From: Lutraria lutraria
Lineage: Eukaryota > Mollusca > Bivalvia > Venerida > Mactridae
Assembly (NCBI GenBank): GCA_964023205.1
Contig: OZ026848.1
Coordinates: 33,591,912 to 33,655,911, forward strand
Reading direction: 5' to 3'
DNA: 64,000 nucleotides
Each line of letters begins with the position of its first letter. Position 1 is the first letter of the stretch. Position numbers and translations under genes: made by a program. The notes below the pieces were generated by a model. That model was not told where the DNA came from, ran no database searches, and saw nothing but the letters and a program-made list of their open reading frames with translations. This document shows positions 1-13,936 of this stretch, piece after piece.

Positions 1-445
1 CCAGTATCCGCTGGGATTACTTGAATAATGGCCTTACCTAAAAAAATTAACCACGGCGCATAAACACAGCTCACTCATTCGTGATGTAGTCTAAAGAGAT
101 AATCTTGATTGATGTGTAATCAATATCAGCGTCAAATAAATGTTTGCTTTCTGTCTGAACAGATCACTGTTAACTTTCTGGCTTGCCCAAATACAAATGT
201 ACGTTTTTATATGACGCACATTCCTTCTAATATGCACGTGCTTTCCGGGAACCTTGCTTTTTTTGGTCACTACCGTCAATCGAAAAGATGGCGAGTTCAC
301 TACCTTGGAGTATTTTATACACTCAATAAGGGAAAAAATGAAGATTTTTCTTTCGACGGGTTTGCGTTGTTTGATGGGTGAAATTGAAAAATAACGTCTG
401 TAAACGTATAAAAATCACGAAATCGAGTGCCTATGGACCATTTAC

Positions 446-1014
446 GAACAAAGGCCACAGTTTACAACAGACTATAGTGTGAACAAAAGACAACATTGTA
501 AACAAAAGACCACAGTGTAAATGAAACAACACGATGTTAACAAAAGACCACAGTGTAAACAAAAGACCACAGTGTAAACAAAAGACAACATTGTAAACAA
601 AAGACTACAGTGTAAACAAATTATCACAGTGTACACAAAAGATAACAGTGTAAACAAACGACAACACTGTAAACAAAAGAGCACAGTGTAAACAAAAGAC
701 GACTGTGTAAACAAACGACCACAGTGTAAACAAAAGACCATAGTGTAAACAAAAAAAACACTGAGTAAACAAAAGAACACAGTGTAAATAAAAGAACACT
801 GAGTAAACAAAAGAACACTGAGTAAACAAAAGAACACAATGTAAACAAAAGACGACTGTGTAAACATACGACCACAGTGTAAACATATGACCACAGTGTA
901 AACATATGACCACAGTGTAAACAAAAGACAATAGTGTAAACAAAAGTTCACAGTGTATGCAAAAGACCATAGTGTAAACAACATGTCGCGATTGAACAAA
1001 AGACCACGGTGTGA
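446..1014. repeat. 19-bp minisatellite
   Basis: About 29 copies of a 19-bp unit read on the plus strand as AAACAAAAGACCACAGTGT, with substitutions. The period is not a multiple of three and the unit has no stop in any minus frame, so all three minus frames stay open and give Phe/Leu/Cys/Val-rich pseudo-proteins. No sign of a real gene. Confidence 0.95.
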
Positions 1015-1674
1015 TTTGATACCATTCATTGATATACAGAGTTGGACCTATTGATAATCTTTCTAAAGTTGCATTTGATAAACTGTTTCACTGTATAAGG
1101 CGAACTAGTACAAATGCCTTTCCCCCTCAAATATACAAATGTATATGATTTATACCTGTAAGAAGTTGTGCCTTTTAAGGACATATCTGACAGTTTCCAC
1201 AATCTTACATGGTTTACACGGTTAAGATGCGCAATAGCAACTATCGGATATGTCCTTAATATCGTGCGTTTTCTTCTTAAACATTTAATCGTTTGTATCC
1301 TGATCAATATATTTGGCCAACTACTGTACAAGACGACCACCGGGTTATTGTGTATTGTTTTTGCTGCCCTGTCTCCTGTTTGCTGGTGAAGTGAACTGTG
1401 TTTGTTGGCTTGCTATCTGTATAGTTGCAGATTTTACGAGCCTGTTTCGTTGTCGAAGTTATAAGCATGACGTGTTACTTCGTTTACAGATATGGTGGCA
1501 GTGTGGTCAGATTAAAGTTTTCGGCAATGATAATTACTGATATGTATTTGTTTTAATTGTATATACAGTAATTTATACATGCTATGTAGAATAAACAGGC
1601 CCCAAATACAAAAATAACTTTTCGTTGAAAATTAAATTCACGAAAATCTCTCATCATTAAGATATCTTTTTAAA
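1015..1674. other. Single-copy AT-rich stretch, no supported gene
   Basis: No recognisable domain, SINE head or TIR. A short minus-strand segment (1187-1156) is bounded by cag and a gtataa donor, but its upstream tract is not pyrimidine-rich. A plus frame at 1313-1540 is hydrophobic and unrecognised. I do not call a gene here. Confidence 0.5.
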
Positions 1675-2780
1675 ACAAGAGGGCCAAGATGGCCCTATAT
1701 CGCTCACATGACAATCACTGTTCACTCATTAAAACATTGTTTTGAACCGGTGACCTAGTTTTTGACCCCAGACGACCTATGTTCGAATTTGTCTTACATA
1801 TCATTAAGACAAACAGTCTGACTAGGTTTGGTGAAGATACGATCAAAATTTGACATCTACAGTGTTAATAAGGTTTTCCTAAGATTTGACCTTGTGACCT
1901 GGTTTTTGACCCTAGGTGACCCATATTTGAACTTGGCCAAGATCCAATCAAAACCATGACATTTAGAGCTTTTACAAGATTTTTACCTAAGATTTGACCT
2001 TGTGACCCAGTTTTTGAACCCGGCTGACCCATGTTCATCCTTGACCCACATATCATTGAGGCAAACATTTTGACAAGGTTTAGTGAATATCCAATTAAAA
2101 CTGTGACATCTACAGTGTTAACAAAGTTTTCCTAAGATTTGACCTGGTGACCTAGTTATTGACCCCAGATGACCCATATTTATACTTGACCGTTATATCA
2201 TTAAAACAAACGATTTGACAAAGTTTGGTGAAGATCCAATAATAACTGTGAAATCTACAGTGTTAACATGATTTTTCATAAGATTTGACCTAGCGACCTA
2301 GTTTTTGACCCAAGATGACCCATGTTCGAACTCGTCCAAGATATTATGAAGACAAACATTCTGACAAGGTTTCATGATCATCCAATCAAAACAGTGACTT
2401 CTAGAGTGTTCACAAGGTTTTCCAGCAATTTGCCCTAGTGACCTAATTTTACTACAGAAATTACCCATTTTCAAACTTGACCTACATATTATTAAAATAA
2501 ACATTCTGACAAAGTTTCATGAAGATAAATTCAAAACAGTGATTTCTAAAGTATTCACAAGGTTTTCCCTTATTTGGCCCTGGTGACCTAGTTTTTGACC
2601 CCAAATGGCCCAATATCGAACTCGTCCGAGATTTTGCTGATATAAACGTTCTGACCCAGTTTTGCTAAAATTGAGCCAAAAATGTGGCCCCTAGTGTGGT
2701 CACAACAAAAAGTTTGACGATGCACGACGCACGACGCCGGACGGAGAGTGATCCTAATATTGTGACATGTGAGCTAAAAA
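1675..2780. mobile_element. Interspersed repeat with ~145-bp internal tandem units
   Basis: It begins with 'gagggccaagatggccctat' and a 'cgctcacatgaca' motif near 1700. It ends near 2775 with 'tgtgacatgtgagct', roughly the inverse of that motif, so short imperfect terminal inverted repeats are likely. The interior has six units starting 'aagatttgacctNgtgaccNagtttttgac' (about 1877, 1986, 2130, 2276, 2421, 2567), about 145 bp apart with one 109-bp unit. No coding capacity is visible, so it is probably non-autonomous. From memory this sequence type is common in bivalve genomes. A small degenerate 'acgtaaatctctcatcatg' repeat follows at 2780-2885, and a related string also lies just left of the element at 1636-1665. 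Confidence 0.7.
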
Positions 2781-2903
2781 GTCAGGCAAATTTCTCTTCC
2801 CATAAATTTTATCACGTAAATCTCTCATCATGTTAATCTCCCTTTACGTAAATGTAATATCTCTCAGCACGTAGATCCCTCGTCAAATAAATAAAAAACT
2901 TAC

Positions 2904-3029
2904 CTGTTTTAATCTGATAACATTTGGTCCTGATTTCTTTCTGGGATAGTCATGGGAGTAGGGATTTTTGTAAGTGGCTGCTTTAGCCTCCGTTCGATCC
3001 TTCTTACACGCGATCACCTCATCACCACC
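2904..3029 (-). CDS. Predicted internal exon (phase 0-0), gene of unknown function
   Basis: On the minus strand the acceptor is ttattgttacag and the donor CAG/gtaagt, both near consensus. The 126 bp between them are open as 42 codons (DEVIACKKDRTEAKAATYKN..., Lys/Arg/Tyr-rich, one Cys) and are GC-richer than the flanks. The intron side shows polypyrimidine sequence and the AT-rich background resumes beyond the donor. Phase 0 at both ends means the exon can be skipped without a frameshift. It joins in frame to the candidate exon at 4246-4291. It cannot follow the exon at 63591 directly, because that one ends in phase 1 and would create a stop. No family recognised. Exon status is quite secure; function is unknown. 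Confidence 0.62.
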
Positions 3030-3059
3030 CTGTAACAATAAGCACAAACTTTCGGTAAA

Positions 3060-3244
3060 AACTCGATTATCCGAAACCATGGATTATCCGAAATCGACAG
3101 GAGCGAAATATTATTTCGAATAATCCATGGTTTCGGATAATACGATTAGGATAATCGAGGTTATATTTCATTAAATATATCGGCAGAAATCGGGACCAAA
3201 AATTCATTTCGGATAATCGGAGTTCGGATAACTCTACTGTAGTA
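3060..3244. mobile_element. pogo/Tigger-like MITE with internal foldback
   Basis: Read on the minus strand, the right end is 'CAGTAGAGTTATCCGAAC', followed by repeated 'ATTATCCGAAAT' motifs, as in pogo/Tigger-type termini (CAGTA...CGATTATCCG). Positions 3062-3095 and 3115-3148 form a near-perfect inverted repeat around 'ccatggattatccgaa'. The left terminus is degraded. Too short to code; non-autonomous. Confidence 0.6.
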
Positions 3245-3764
3245 TAGTGCATCTCTCTAAAACAACACCCTTAGCAGAAACAAAGGTTAATTCAATGGTT
3301 ATATCGTGCAGTGTGAAAACTCATGCTGTTGTTGAAGGGAGGTTGTTACTCAAGAGAGCGTCGCTCTGGTTAGGTTGCACTGTACAGTATTTTGTTATGG
3401 CGGGTTTTTGTCAAACACTTATCTGTTATCATTTTGGTTAAATGACCAACTCTACTTTAAAATATCAGATATCAAAATTCACTATGTACTCAGGGCGTAA
3501 AGATCTAAATTCGAGAAGTTAATCATTTTACAAAATATTTTTTACAAAGTAGTTAGTATGGATTATTTCACATTGACCAACTTGTTGATTACAGGATTTG
3601 GGTGAAAAACTCACACATTGTATAATTATTCTGTACCATAATTGTTTTGTTTTTTACTCAAAATTACATTAAAAATGTATCATTTATAAGACTTAGCTTT
3701 AATGAACATTAAATTCAACCTCTAAAATAGGACTAGTTGGACTTGACAATTACATTGATAATAA
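3245..3764. other. AT-rich intron-like sequence
   Basis: No repeat or exon signal that I can support. It lies between the predicted exon at 2904-3029 and the repeat preceding exon 4246-4291. Confidence 0.5.
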
Positions 3765-4168
3765 TAACATTTGAGTGTTGTGTTTTAGTGTGAATAATGA
3801 GATCTGAGTGTTGTGTTTTAGTGTGAATAATGAGATCTGAGTGTTGAGATGCAAGTGTTGAGTGTTGAAATGTTAATGTCGAGTGCTAAGAATTCGAATG
3901 ATGAGATTTGAGGGAAGACTGATGAGAATTGAGTCATGAGATTTGAGTGATAAGAGATGAGATTTGAGTCATGAGATTTGAGTGATAAGAGATGAGATTT
4001 GAGTCATGAGATTTGAATGATGAGATTTGAGTGACGAGACTTAAGTCATGATATTTGAGTGATAAGACATGATTTTTGAATGATGAGTGATGAGATCTGA
4101 GTGATGAGATTTGAGTGATGGGTGATGAAATATCTGATTTGAGTGTCGAATTTGGAGTGTTGAATGCT
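3765..4168. repeat. Degenerate TTGAGTGATGAGA repeat
   Basis: Diverged tandem copies of short units such as 'gatttgagtgatgagat' and 'gatttgagtcatgagattt', with two identical 32-bp units at the start (about 3775-3840). Strongly strand-asymmetric: G+T rich and C-poor on plus. It starts about 80 bp downstream, in minus-strand sense, of the donor of exon 4246-4291. Confidence 0.85.
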
Positions 4169-4245
4169 GAAATTTGAGCGCTAAGAATTAAGAAAAATTA
4201 GGCACAATGGGTTTGGTTCAGACAAGTTTTATCAACTTTCTATAC

Positions 4246-4291
4246 ATAACTATAAGTATATTCTGATCCCTTACAATCTAAGACCTCAGAA
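4246..4291 (-). CDS. Predicted 46-bp exon (phase 2-0)
   Basis: The minus strand has a strong acceptor (cattatcttctttgcttatag) and a fair donor (TTAT/gtatag). Only one frame is open through the 46 bp. It encodes SEVLDCKGSEYTYSY and ends in phase 0, matching the start of exon 2904-3029. Upstream, its phase-2 start fits the end of exon 20596-20632 (AG + T = Ser). Short exons can arise by chance, so the support is the phase match on both sides. It sits between the 9.5-kb 43-bp satellite and the degenerate repeat at 3.8-4.2 kb. Confidence 0.42.
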
Positions 4292-4377
4292 CTATAAGCA
4301 AAGAAGATAATGAAGTAACTGTAGATTTTAAAATCGTAAATGATTCATTAAGACAAACGTAAAAACAACGTTTTACT

Positions 4378-7300
4378 CTATTTTACATAACTTACTCAAA
4401 CAGAACATATTTATGTTGTATAATTTTACATAATTTACTCAAACAGAACATATTTATGTTGTATAATTTTACATAACTTACTCAAACAGAACATATTTAT
4501 GTTGTATAATTTTACATAATTTACTCAAACAGAACATATTTATGTTGTATACTGTTACATAATTTACTCAAACAGAACATATTTATGTTGTATACTGTTA
4601 CATAACTTACTCAAACAGAACATATTTATGTTGTATACTGTTACATAACTTACTCAAACAGAACATATTTATGTTGTATAATTTTACATAATTTACTCAA
4701 ACAGAACATATTTATGTTGTATAATTTTACATAATTTACTCAAACAGAACATATTTATGTTGTATACTGTTACATAACTTACTCAAACAGAACATATTTA
4801 TGTTGTATAATTTTACATAATTTACTCAAACAGAACATATTTATGTTGTATACTGTTACATAATTTACTCAAACAGAACATATTTATGTTGTATAATTTT
4901 ACATAATTTACTCAAACAGAACATATTTATGTTGTATAATTTTACATAACTTACTCAAACAGAACATATTTATGTTGTATAATTTTACATAATTTACTCA
5001 AACAGAACATATTTATGTTGTATACTGTTACATAATTTACTCAAACAGAACATATTTATGTTGTATAATTTTACATAATTTACTCAAACAGAACATATTT
5101 ATGTTGTATAATTTTACATAATTTACTCAAACAGAACATATTTATGTTGTATAATTTTACATAATTTACTCAAACAGAACATATTTATGTTGTATACTGT
5201 TACATAACTTACTCAAACAGAACATATTTATGTTGTATAATTTTACATAATTTACTCAAACAGAACATATTTATGTTGTATACTGTTACATAATTTACTC
5301 AAACAGAACATACTTATGTTGTATAATTTTACATAATTTACTCAAACAGAACATATTTATGTTGTATAATTTTACATAATTTACTCAAACAGAACATATT
5401 TATGTTGTATAATTTTACATAACTTACTCAAACAGAACATATTTATGTTGTATAATTTTACATAATTTACTCAAACAGAACATATTTATGTTGTATACTG
5501 TTACATAATTTACTCAAACAGAACATATTTATGTTGTATAATTTTACATAATTTACTCAAACAGAACATATTTATGTTGTATACTGTTACATAATTTACT
5601 CAAACAGAACATATTTATGTTGTATAATTTTACATAATTTACTCAAACAGAACATATTTATGTTGTATACTGTTACATAACTTACTCAAACAGAACATAT
5701 TTATGTTGTATAATTTTACATAATTTACTCAAACAGAACATATTTATGTTGTATAATTTTACATAATTTACTCAAACAGAACATATTTATGTTGTATAAT
5801 TTTACATAACTTACTCAAACAGAACATATTTATGTTGTATAATTTTACATAATTTACTCAAACAGAACATATTTATGTTGTATACTGTTACATAATTTAC
5901 TCAAACAGAACATATTTATGTTGTATAATTTTACATAATTTACTCAAACAGAACATATTTATGTTGTATACTGTTACATAATTTACTCAAACAGAACATA
6001 TTTATGTTGTATAATTTTACATAATTTACTCAAACAGAACATATTTATGTTGTATACTGTTACATAATTTACTCAAACAGAACATATTTATGTTGTATAA
6101 TTTTACATAATTTACTCAAACAGAACATATTTATGTTGTATACTGTTACATAACTTACTCAAACAGAACATATTTATGTTGTATAATTTTACATAATTTA
6201 CTCAAACAGAACATATTTATGTTGTATACTGTTACATAATTTACTCAAACAGAACATATTTATGTTGTATAATTTTACATAATTTACTCAAACAGAACAT
6301 ATTTATGTTGTATACTGTTACATAACTTACTCAAACAGAACATATTTATGTTGTATAATTTTACATAATTTACTCAAACAGAACATATTTATGTTGTATA
6401 ATTTTACATAATTTACTCAAACAGAACATATTTATGTTGTATAATTTTACATAACTTACTCAAACAGAACATATTTATGTTGTATAATTTTACATAATTT
6501 ACTCAAACAGAACATATTTATGTTGTATACTGTTACATAATTTACTCAAACAGAACATATTTATGTTGTATAATTTTACATAATTTACTCAAACAGAACA
6601 TATTTATGTTGTATACTGTTACATAATTTACTCAAACAGAACATATTTATGTTGTATAATTTTACATAATTTACTCAAACAGAACATATTTATGTTGTAT
6701 ACTGTTACATAATTTACTCAAACAGAACATATTTATGTTGTATAATTTTACATAATTTACTCAAACAGAACATATTTATGTTGTATACTGTTACATAACT
6801 TACTCAAACAGAACATATTTATGTTGTATAATTTTACATAATTTACTCAAACAGAACATATTTATGTTGTATAATTTTACATAATTTACTCAAACAGAAC
6901 ATATTTATGTTGTATAATTTTACATAATTTACTCAAACAGAACATATTTATGTTGTATAATTTTACATATTTTACTCAAACAGAACATATTTATGTTGTA
7001 TACTGTTACATAATTTACTCAAACAGAACATATTTATGTTGTATAATTTTACATAACTTACTCAAACAGAACATATTTATGTTGTATAATTTTACATAAC
7101 TTACTCAAACAGAACATATTTATGTTGTATAATTTTACATAATTTACTCAAACAGAACATATTTATGTTGTATAATTTTACATAATTTACTCAAACAGAA
7201 CATATTTATGTTGTATAATTTTACATAACTTACTCAAACAGAACATATTTATGTTGTATAATTTTACATAATTTACTCAAACAGAACATATTTATGTTGT

Positions 7301-10300
7301 ATACTGTTACATAACTTACTCAAACAGAACATATTTATGTTGTATAATTTTACATAATTTACTCAAACAGAACATATTTATGTTGTATAATTTTACATAA
7401 TTTACTCAAACAGAACATATTTATGTTGTATAATTTTACATAATTTACTCAAACAGAACATATTTATGTTGTATAATTTTACATATTTTACTCAAACAGA
7501 ACATATTTATGTTGTATACTGTTACATAATTTACTCAAACAGAACATATTTATGTTGTATAATTTTACATAACTTACTCAAACAGAACATATTTATGTTG
7601 TATAATTTTACATAACTTACTCAAACAGAACATATTTATGTTGTATAATTTTACATAATTTACTCAAACAGAACATATTTATGTTGTATAATTTTACATA
7701 ATTTACTCAAACAGAACATATTTATGTTGTATAATTTTACATAACTTACTCAAACAGAACATATTTATGTTGTATAATTTTACATAACTTACTCAAACAG
7801 AACATATTTATGTTGTATAATTTTACATAATTTACTCAAACAGAACATATTTATGTTGTATACTGTTACATAATTTACTCAAACAGAACATATTTATGTT
7901 GTATAATTTTACATAACTTACTCAAACAGAACATATTTATGTTGTATACTGTTACATAATTTACTCAAACAGAACATATTTATGTTGTATAATTTTACAT
8001 AACTTACTCAAACAGAACATATTTATGTTGTATACTGTTACATAATTTACTCAAACAGAACATATTTATGTTGTATAATTTTACATAATTTACTCAAACA
8101 GAACATATTTGTGTTGTATAATTTTACATAATTTACTCAAACAGAACATATTTATGTTGTATAATTTTACATAATTTACTCAAACAGAACATATTTATGT
8201 TGTATAATTTTACATAATTTACTCAAACAGAACATATTTATGTTGTATAATTTTACATAACTTACTCAAACAGAACATATTTATGTTGTATAATTTTACA
8301 TAATTTACTCAAACAGAACATATTTATGTTGTATACTGTTACATAATTTACTCAAACAGAACATATTTATGTTGTATAATTTTACATAATTTACTCAAAC
8401 AGAACATATTTATGTTGTATAATTTTACATAATTTACTCAAACAGAACATATTTATGTTGTATAATTTTACATAATTTACTCAAACAGAACATATTTATG
8501 TTGTATACTGTTACATAATTTACTCAAACAGAACATATTTATGTTGTATAATTTTACATAATTTACTCAAACAGAACATATTTATGTTGTATAATTTTAC
8601 ATAATTTACTCAAACAGAACATATTTATGTTGTATACTGTTACATAATTTACTCAAACAGAACATATTTATGTTGTATAATTTTACATAATTTACTCAAA
8701 CAGAACATATTTATGTTGTATAATTTTACATAACTTACTCAAACAGAACATATTTATGTTGTATAATTTTACATAATTTACTCAAACAGAACATATTTAT
8801 GTTGTATAATTTTACATAATTTACTCAAACAGAACATATTTATGTTGTATACTTTTACATAACTTACTCAAACAGAACATATTTATGTTGTATACTGTTA
8901 CATAATTTACTCAAACAGAACATATTTATGTTGTATACTTTTACATAACTTACTCAAACAGAACATATTTATGTTGTATACTGTTACATAATTTACTCAA
9001 ACAGAACATATTTATGTTGTATAATTTTACATAATTTACTCAAACAGAACATATTTATGTTGTATACTTTTACATAACTTACTCAAACAGAACATATTTA
9101 TGTTGTATACTGTTACATAATTTACTCAAACAGAACATATTTATGTTGTATACTGTTACATAATTTACTCAAACAGAACATATTTATGTTGTATAATTTT
9201 ACATAAATTACTCAAACAGAACATATTCATGTTGTATAATTTTACATAAATTACTCAAACAGAACATATTTATGTTGTATAATTTTACATAAATTACTCA
9301 AACAGAACATATTTATGTTGTATAATTTTACATAATTTACTCAAACAGAACATATTTATGTTGTATAATTTTACATAACTTACTCAAACAGAACATATTT
9401 ATGTTGTATACTTTTACATAACTTACTCAAACAGAACATATTTATGTTGTATACTGTTACATAATTTACTCAAACAGAACATATTTATGTTGTATAATTT
9501 TACATAATTTACTCAAACAGAACATATTTATGTTGTATAATTTTACATAATTTACTCAAACAGAACATATTTATGTTGTATAATTTTACATAATTTACTC
9601 AAACAGAACATATTTATGTTGTATAATTTTACATAATTTACTCAAACAGAACATATTTATGTTGTATACTGTTACATAATTTACTCAAACAGAACATATT
9701 TATGTTGTATAATTTTACATAATTTACTCAAACAGAACATATTTATGTTGTATACTGTTACATAATTTACTCAAACAGAACATATTTATGTTGTATACTG
9801 TTACATAATTTACTCAAACAGAACATATTTATGTTGTATAATTTTACATAACTTACTCAAACAGAACATATTTATGTTGTATAATTTTACATAACTTACT
9901 CAAACAGAACATATTTATGTTGTATAATTTTACATAATTTACTCAAACAGAACATATTTATGTTGTATAATTTTACATAATTTACTCAAACAGAACATAT
10001 TTATGTTGTATAATTTTACATAACTTACTCAAACAGAACATATTTATGTTGTATAATTTTACATAACTTACTCAAACAGAACATATTTATGTTGTATAAT
10101 TTTACATAATTTACTCAAACAGAACATATTTATGTTGTATACTGTTACATAATTTACTCAAACAGAACATATTTATGTTGTATAATTTTACATAACTTAC
10201 TCAAACAGAACATATTTATGTTGTATACTGTTACATAATTTACTCAAACAGAACATATTTATGTTGTATAATTTTACATAACTTACTCAAACAGAACATA

Positions 10301-13300
10301 TTTATGTTGTATACTGTTACATAATTTACTCAAACAGAACATATTTATGTTGTATAATTTTACATAATTTACTCAAACAGAACATATTTGTGTTGTATAA
10401 TTTTACATAATTTACTCAAACAGAACATATTTATGTTGTATAATTTTACATAATTTACTCAAACAGAACATATTTATGTTGTATAATTTTACATAATTTA
10501 CTCAAACAGAACATATTTATGTTGTATAATTTTACATAACTTACTCAAACAGAACATATTTATGTTGTATAATTTTACATAATTTACTCAAACAGAACAT
10601 ATTTATGTTGTATACTGTTACATAATTTACTCAAACAGAACATATTTATGTTGTATAATTTTACATAATTTACTCAAACAGAACATATTTATGTTGTATA
10701 ATTTTACATAATTTACTCAAACAGAACATATTTATGTTGTATAATTTTACATAATTTACTCAAACAGAACATATTTATGTTGTATACTGTTACATAATTT
10801 ACTCAAACAGAACATATTTATGTTGTATAATTTTACATAATTTACTCAAACAGAACATATTTATGTTGTATACTGTTACATAATTTACTCAAACAGAACA
10901 TATTTATGTTGTATAATTTTACATAATTTACTCAAACAGAACATATTTATGTTGTATAATTTTACATAACTTACTCAAACAGAACATATTTATGTTGTAT
11001 AATTTTACATAATTTACTCAAACAGAACATATTTATGTTGTATAATTTTACATAATTTACTCAAACAGAACATATTTATGTTGTATACTTTTACATAACT
11101 TACTCAAACAGAACATATTTATGTTGTATACTGTTACATAATTTACTCAAACAGAACATATTTATGTTGTATACTTTTACATAACTTACTCAAACAGAAC
11201 ATATTTATGTTGTATACTGTTACATAATTTACTCAAACAGAACATATTTATGTTGTATAATTTTACATAATTTACTCAAACAGAACATATTTATGTTGTA
11301 TACTTTTACATAACTTACTCAAACAGAACATATTTATGTTGTATACTGTTACATAATTTACTCAAACAGAACATATTTATGTTGTATACTGTTACATAAT
11401 TTACTCAAACAGAACATATTTATGTTGTATAATTTTACATAAATTACTCAAACAGAACATATTCATGTTGTATAATTTTACATAAATTACTCAAACAGAA
11501 CATATTTATGTTGTATAATTTTACATAAATTACTCAAACAGAACATATTTATGTTGTATAATTTTACATAATTTACTCAAACAGAACATATTTATGTTGT
11601 ATAATTTTACATAACTTACTCAAACAGAACATATTTATGTTGTATACTTTTACATAACTTACTCAAACAGAACATATTTATGTTGTATACTGTTACATAA
11701 TTTACTCAAACAGAACATATTTATGTTGTATAATTTTACATAATTTACTCAAACAGAACATATTTATGTTGTATAATTTTACATAATTTACTCAAACAGA
11801 ACATATTTATGTTGTATAATTTTACATAATTTACTCAAACAGAACATATTTATGTTGTATAATTTTACATAATTTACTCAAACAGAACATATTTATGTTG
11901 TATACTGTTACATAATTTACTCAAACAGAACATATTTATGTTGTATACTGTTACATAATTTACTCAAACAGAACATATTTATGTTGTATACTGTTACATA
12001 ATTTACTCAAACAGAACATATTTATGTTGTATACTGTTACATAATTTACTCAAACAGAACATATTTATGTTGTATACTGTTACATAATTTACTCAAACAG
12101 AACATATTTATGTTGTATACTGTTACATAATTTACTCAAACAGAACATATTTATGTTGTATACTGTTACATAATTTACTCAAACAGAACATATTTATGTT
12201 GTATAATTTTACATAATTTACTCAAACAGAACATATTTATGTTGTATAATTTTACATAATTTACTCAAACAGAACATATTTATGTTGTATACTGTTACAT
12301 AATTTACTCAAACAGAACATATTTATGTTGTATACTGTTACATAATTTACTCAAACAGAACATATTTATGTTGTATACTGTTACATAATTTACTCAAACA
12401 GAACATATTTATGTTGTATACTGTTACATAATTTACTCAAACAGAACATATTTATGTTGTATAATTTTACATAATTTACTCAAACAGAACATATTTATGT
12501 TGTATAATTTTACATAATTTACTCAAACAGAACATATTTATGTTGTATAATTTTACATAACTTACTCAAACAGAACATATTTATGTTGTATAATTTTACA
12601 TAATTTACTCAAACAGAACATATTTATGTTGTATAATTTTACATAATTTACTCAAACAGAACATATTTATGTTGTATAATTTTACATAATTTACTCAAAC
12701 AGAACATATTTATGTTGTATAATTTTACATAATTTACTCAAACAGAACATATTTATGTTGTATAATTTTACATAATTTACTCAAACAGAACATATTTATG
12801 TTGTATAATTTTACATAATTTACTCAAACAGAACATATTTATGTTGTATAATTTTACATAATTTACTCAAACAGAACATATTTATGTTGTATACTGTTAC
12901 ATAACTTACTCAAACAGAACATATTTATGTTGTATACTGTTACATAACTTACTCAAACAGAACATATTTATGTTGTATACTGTTACATAACTTACTCAAA
13001 CAGAACATATTTATGTTGTATACTGTTACATAACTTACTCAAACAGAACATATTTATGTTGTATACTGTTACATAACTTACTCAAACAGAACATATTTAT
13101 GTTGTATACTGTTACATAACTTACTCAAACAGAACATATTTATGTTGTATAATTTTACATAATTTACTCAAACAGAACATATTTATGTTGTATAATTTTA
13201 CATAACTTACTCAAACAGAACATATTTATGTTGTATACTGTTACATAATTTACTCAAACAGAACATATTTATGTTGTATAATTTTACATAATTTACTCAA

Positions 13301-13936
13301 ACAGAACATATTTATGTTGTATACTGTTACATAACTTACTCAAACAGAACATATTTATGTTGTATGATTTTACATAATTTACTCAAACAGAACATATTTA
13401 TGTTGTATAATTTTACATAATTTACTCAAACAGAACATATTTATGTTGTATAATTTTACATAATTTACTCAAACAGAACATATTTATGTTGTATAATTTT
13501 ACATAATTTACTCAAACAGAACATATTTATGTTGTATAATTTTACATAATTTACTCAAACAGAACATATTTATGTTGTATAATTTTACATAATTTACTCA
13601 AACAGAACATATTTATGTTGTATAATTTTACATAATTTACTCAAACAGAACATATTTATGTTGTATAATTTTACATAATTTACTCAAACAGAACATATTT
13701 ATGTTGTATAATTTTACATAATTTACTCAAACAGAACATATTTATGTTGTATAATTTTACATAATTTACTCAAACAGAACATATTTATGTTGTATGATTT
13801 TACATAATTTACTCAAACAGAACATATTTATGTTGTATACTGTTACATAATTTACTCAAACAGAACATATTTATGTTGTATAATTTTACATAATTTACTC
13901 AAACAGAACATATTTATGTTGTATAATTTTACATCA
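4378..13936. repeat. 9.5-kb satellite array, 43-bp unit, ~222 copies
   Basis: Head-to-tail copies of a 43-bp unit beginning TACTCAAACAGAACATATTT and continuing atgttgtataattttacataat. Unit identity is very high. The variation is concentrated in the last 15 bases (aattttacataattt, aattttacataactt, actgttacataattt, actgttacataactt, acttttacataactt). Rare private variants (attcat at 9225 and 11461; gtgttg at 8111 and 10390; catatttta at 6966 and 7482) recur at exact multiples of 43 bp, showing internal segmental duplication. All frames contain stops, so the array is non-coding. The left flank is unique sequence; the right edge ends abruptly at 13936 with 'acatcagttacgatgg'. Confidence 0.99.

Noticed and set aside
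472..1029. 185-codon minus frame rich in Phe, Leu, Cys
   Set aside because: The 19-bp repeat lacks stops on the minus strand, so all three frames stay open.
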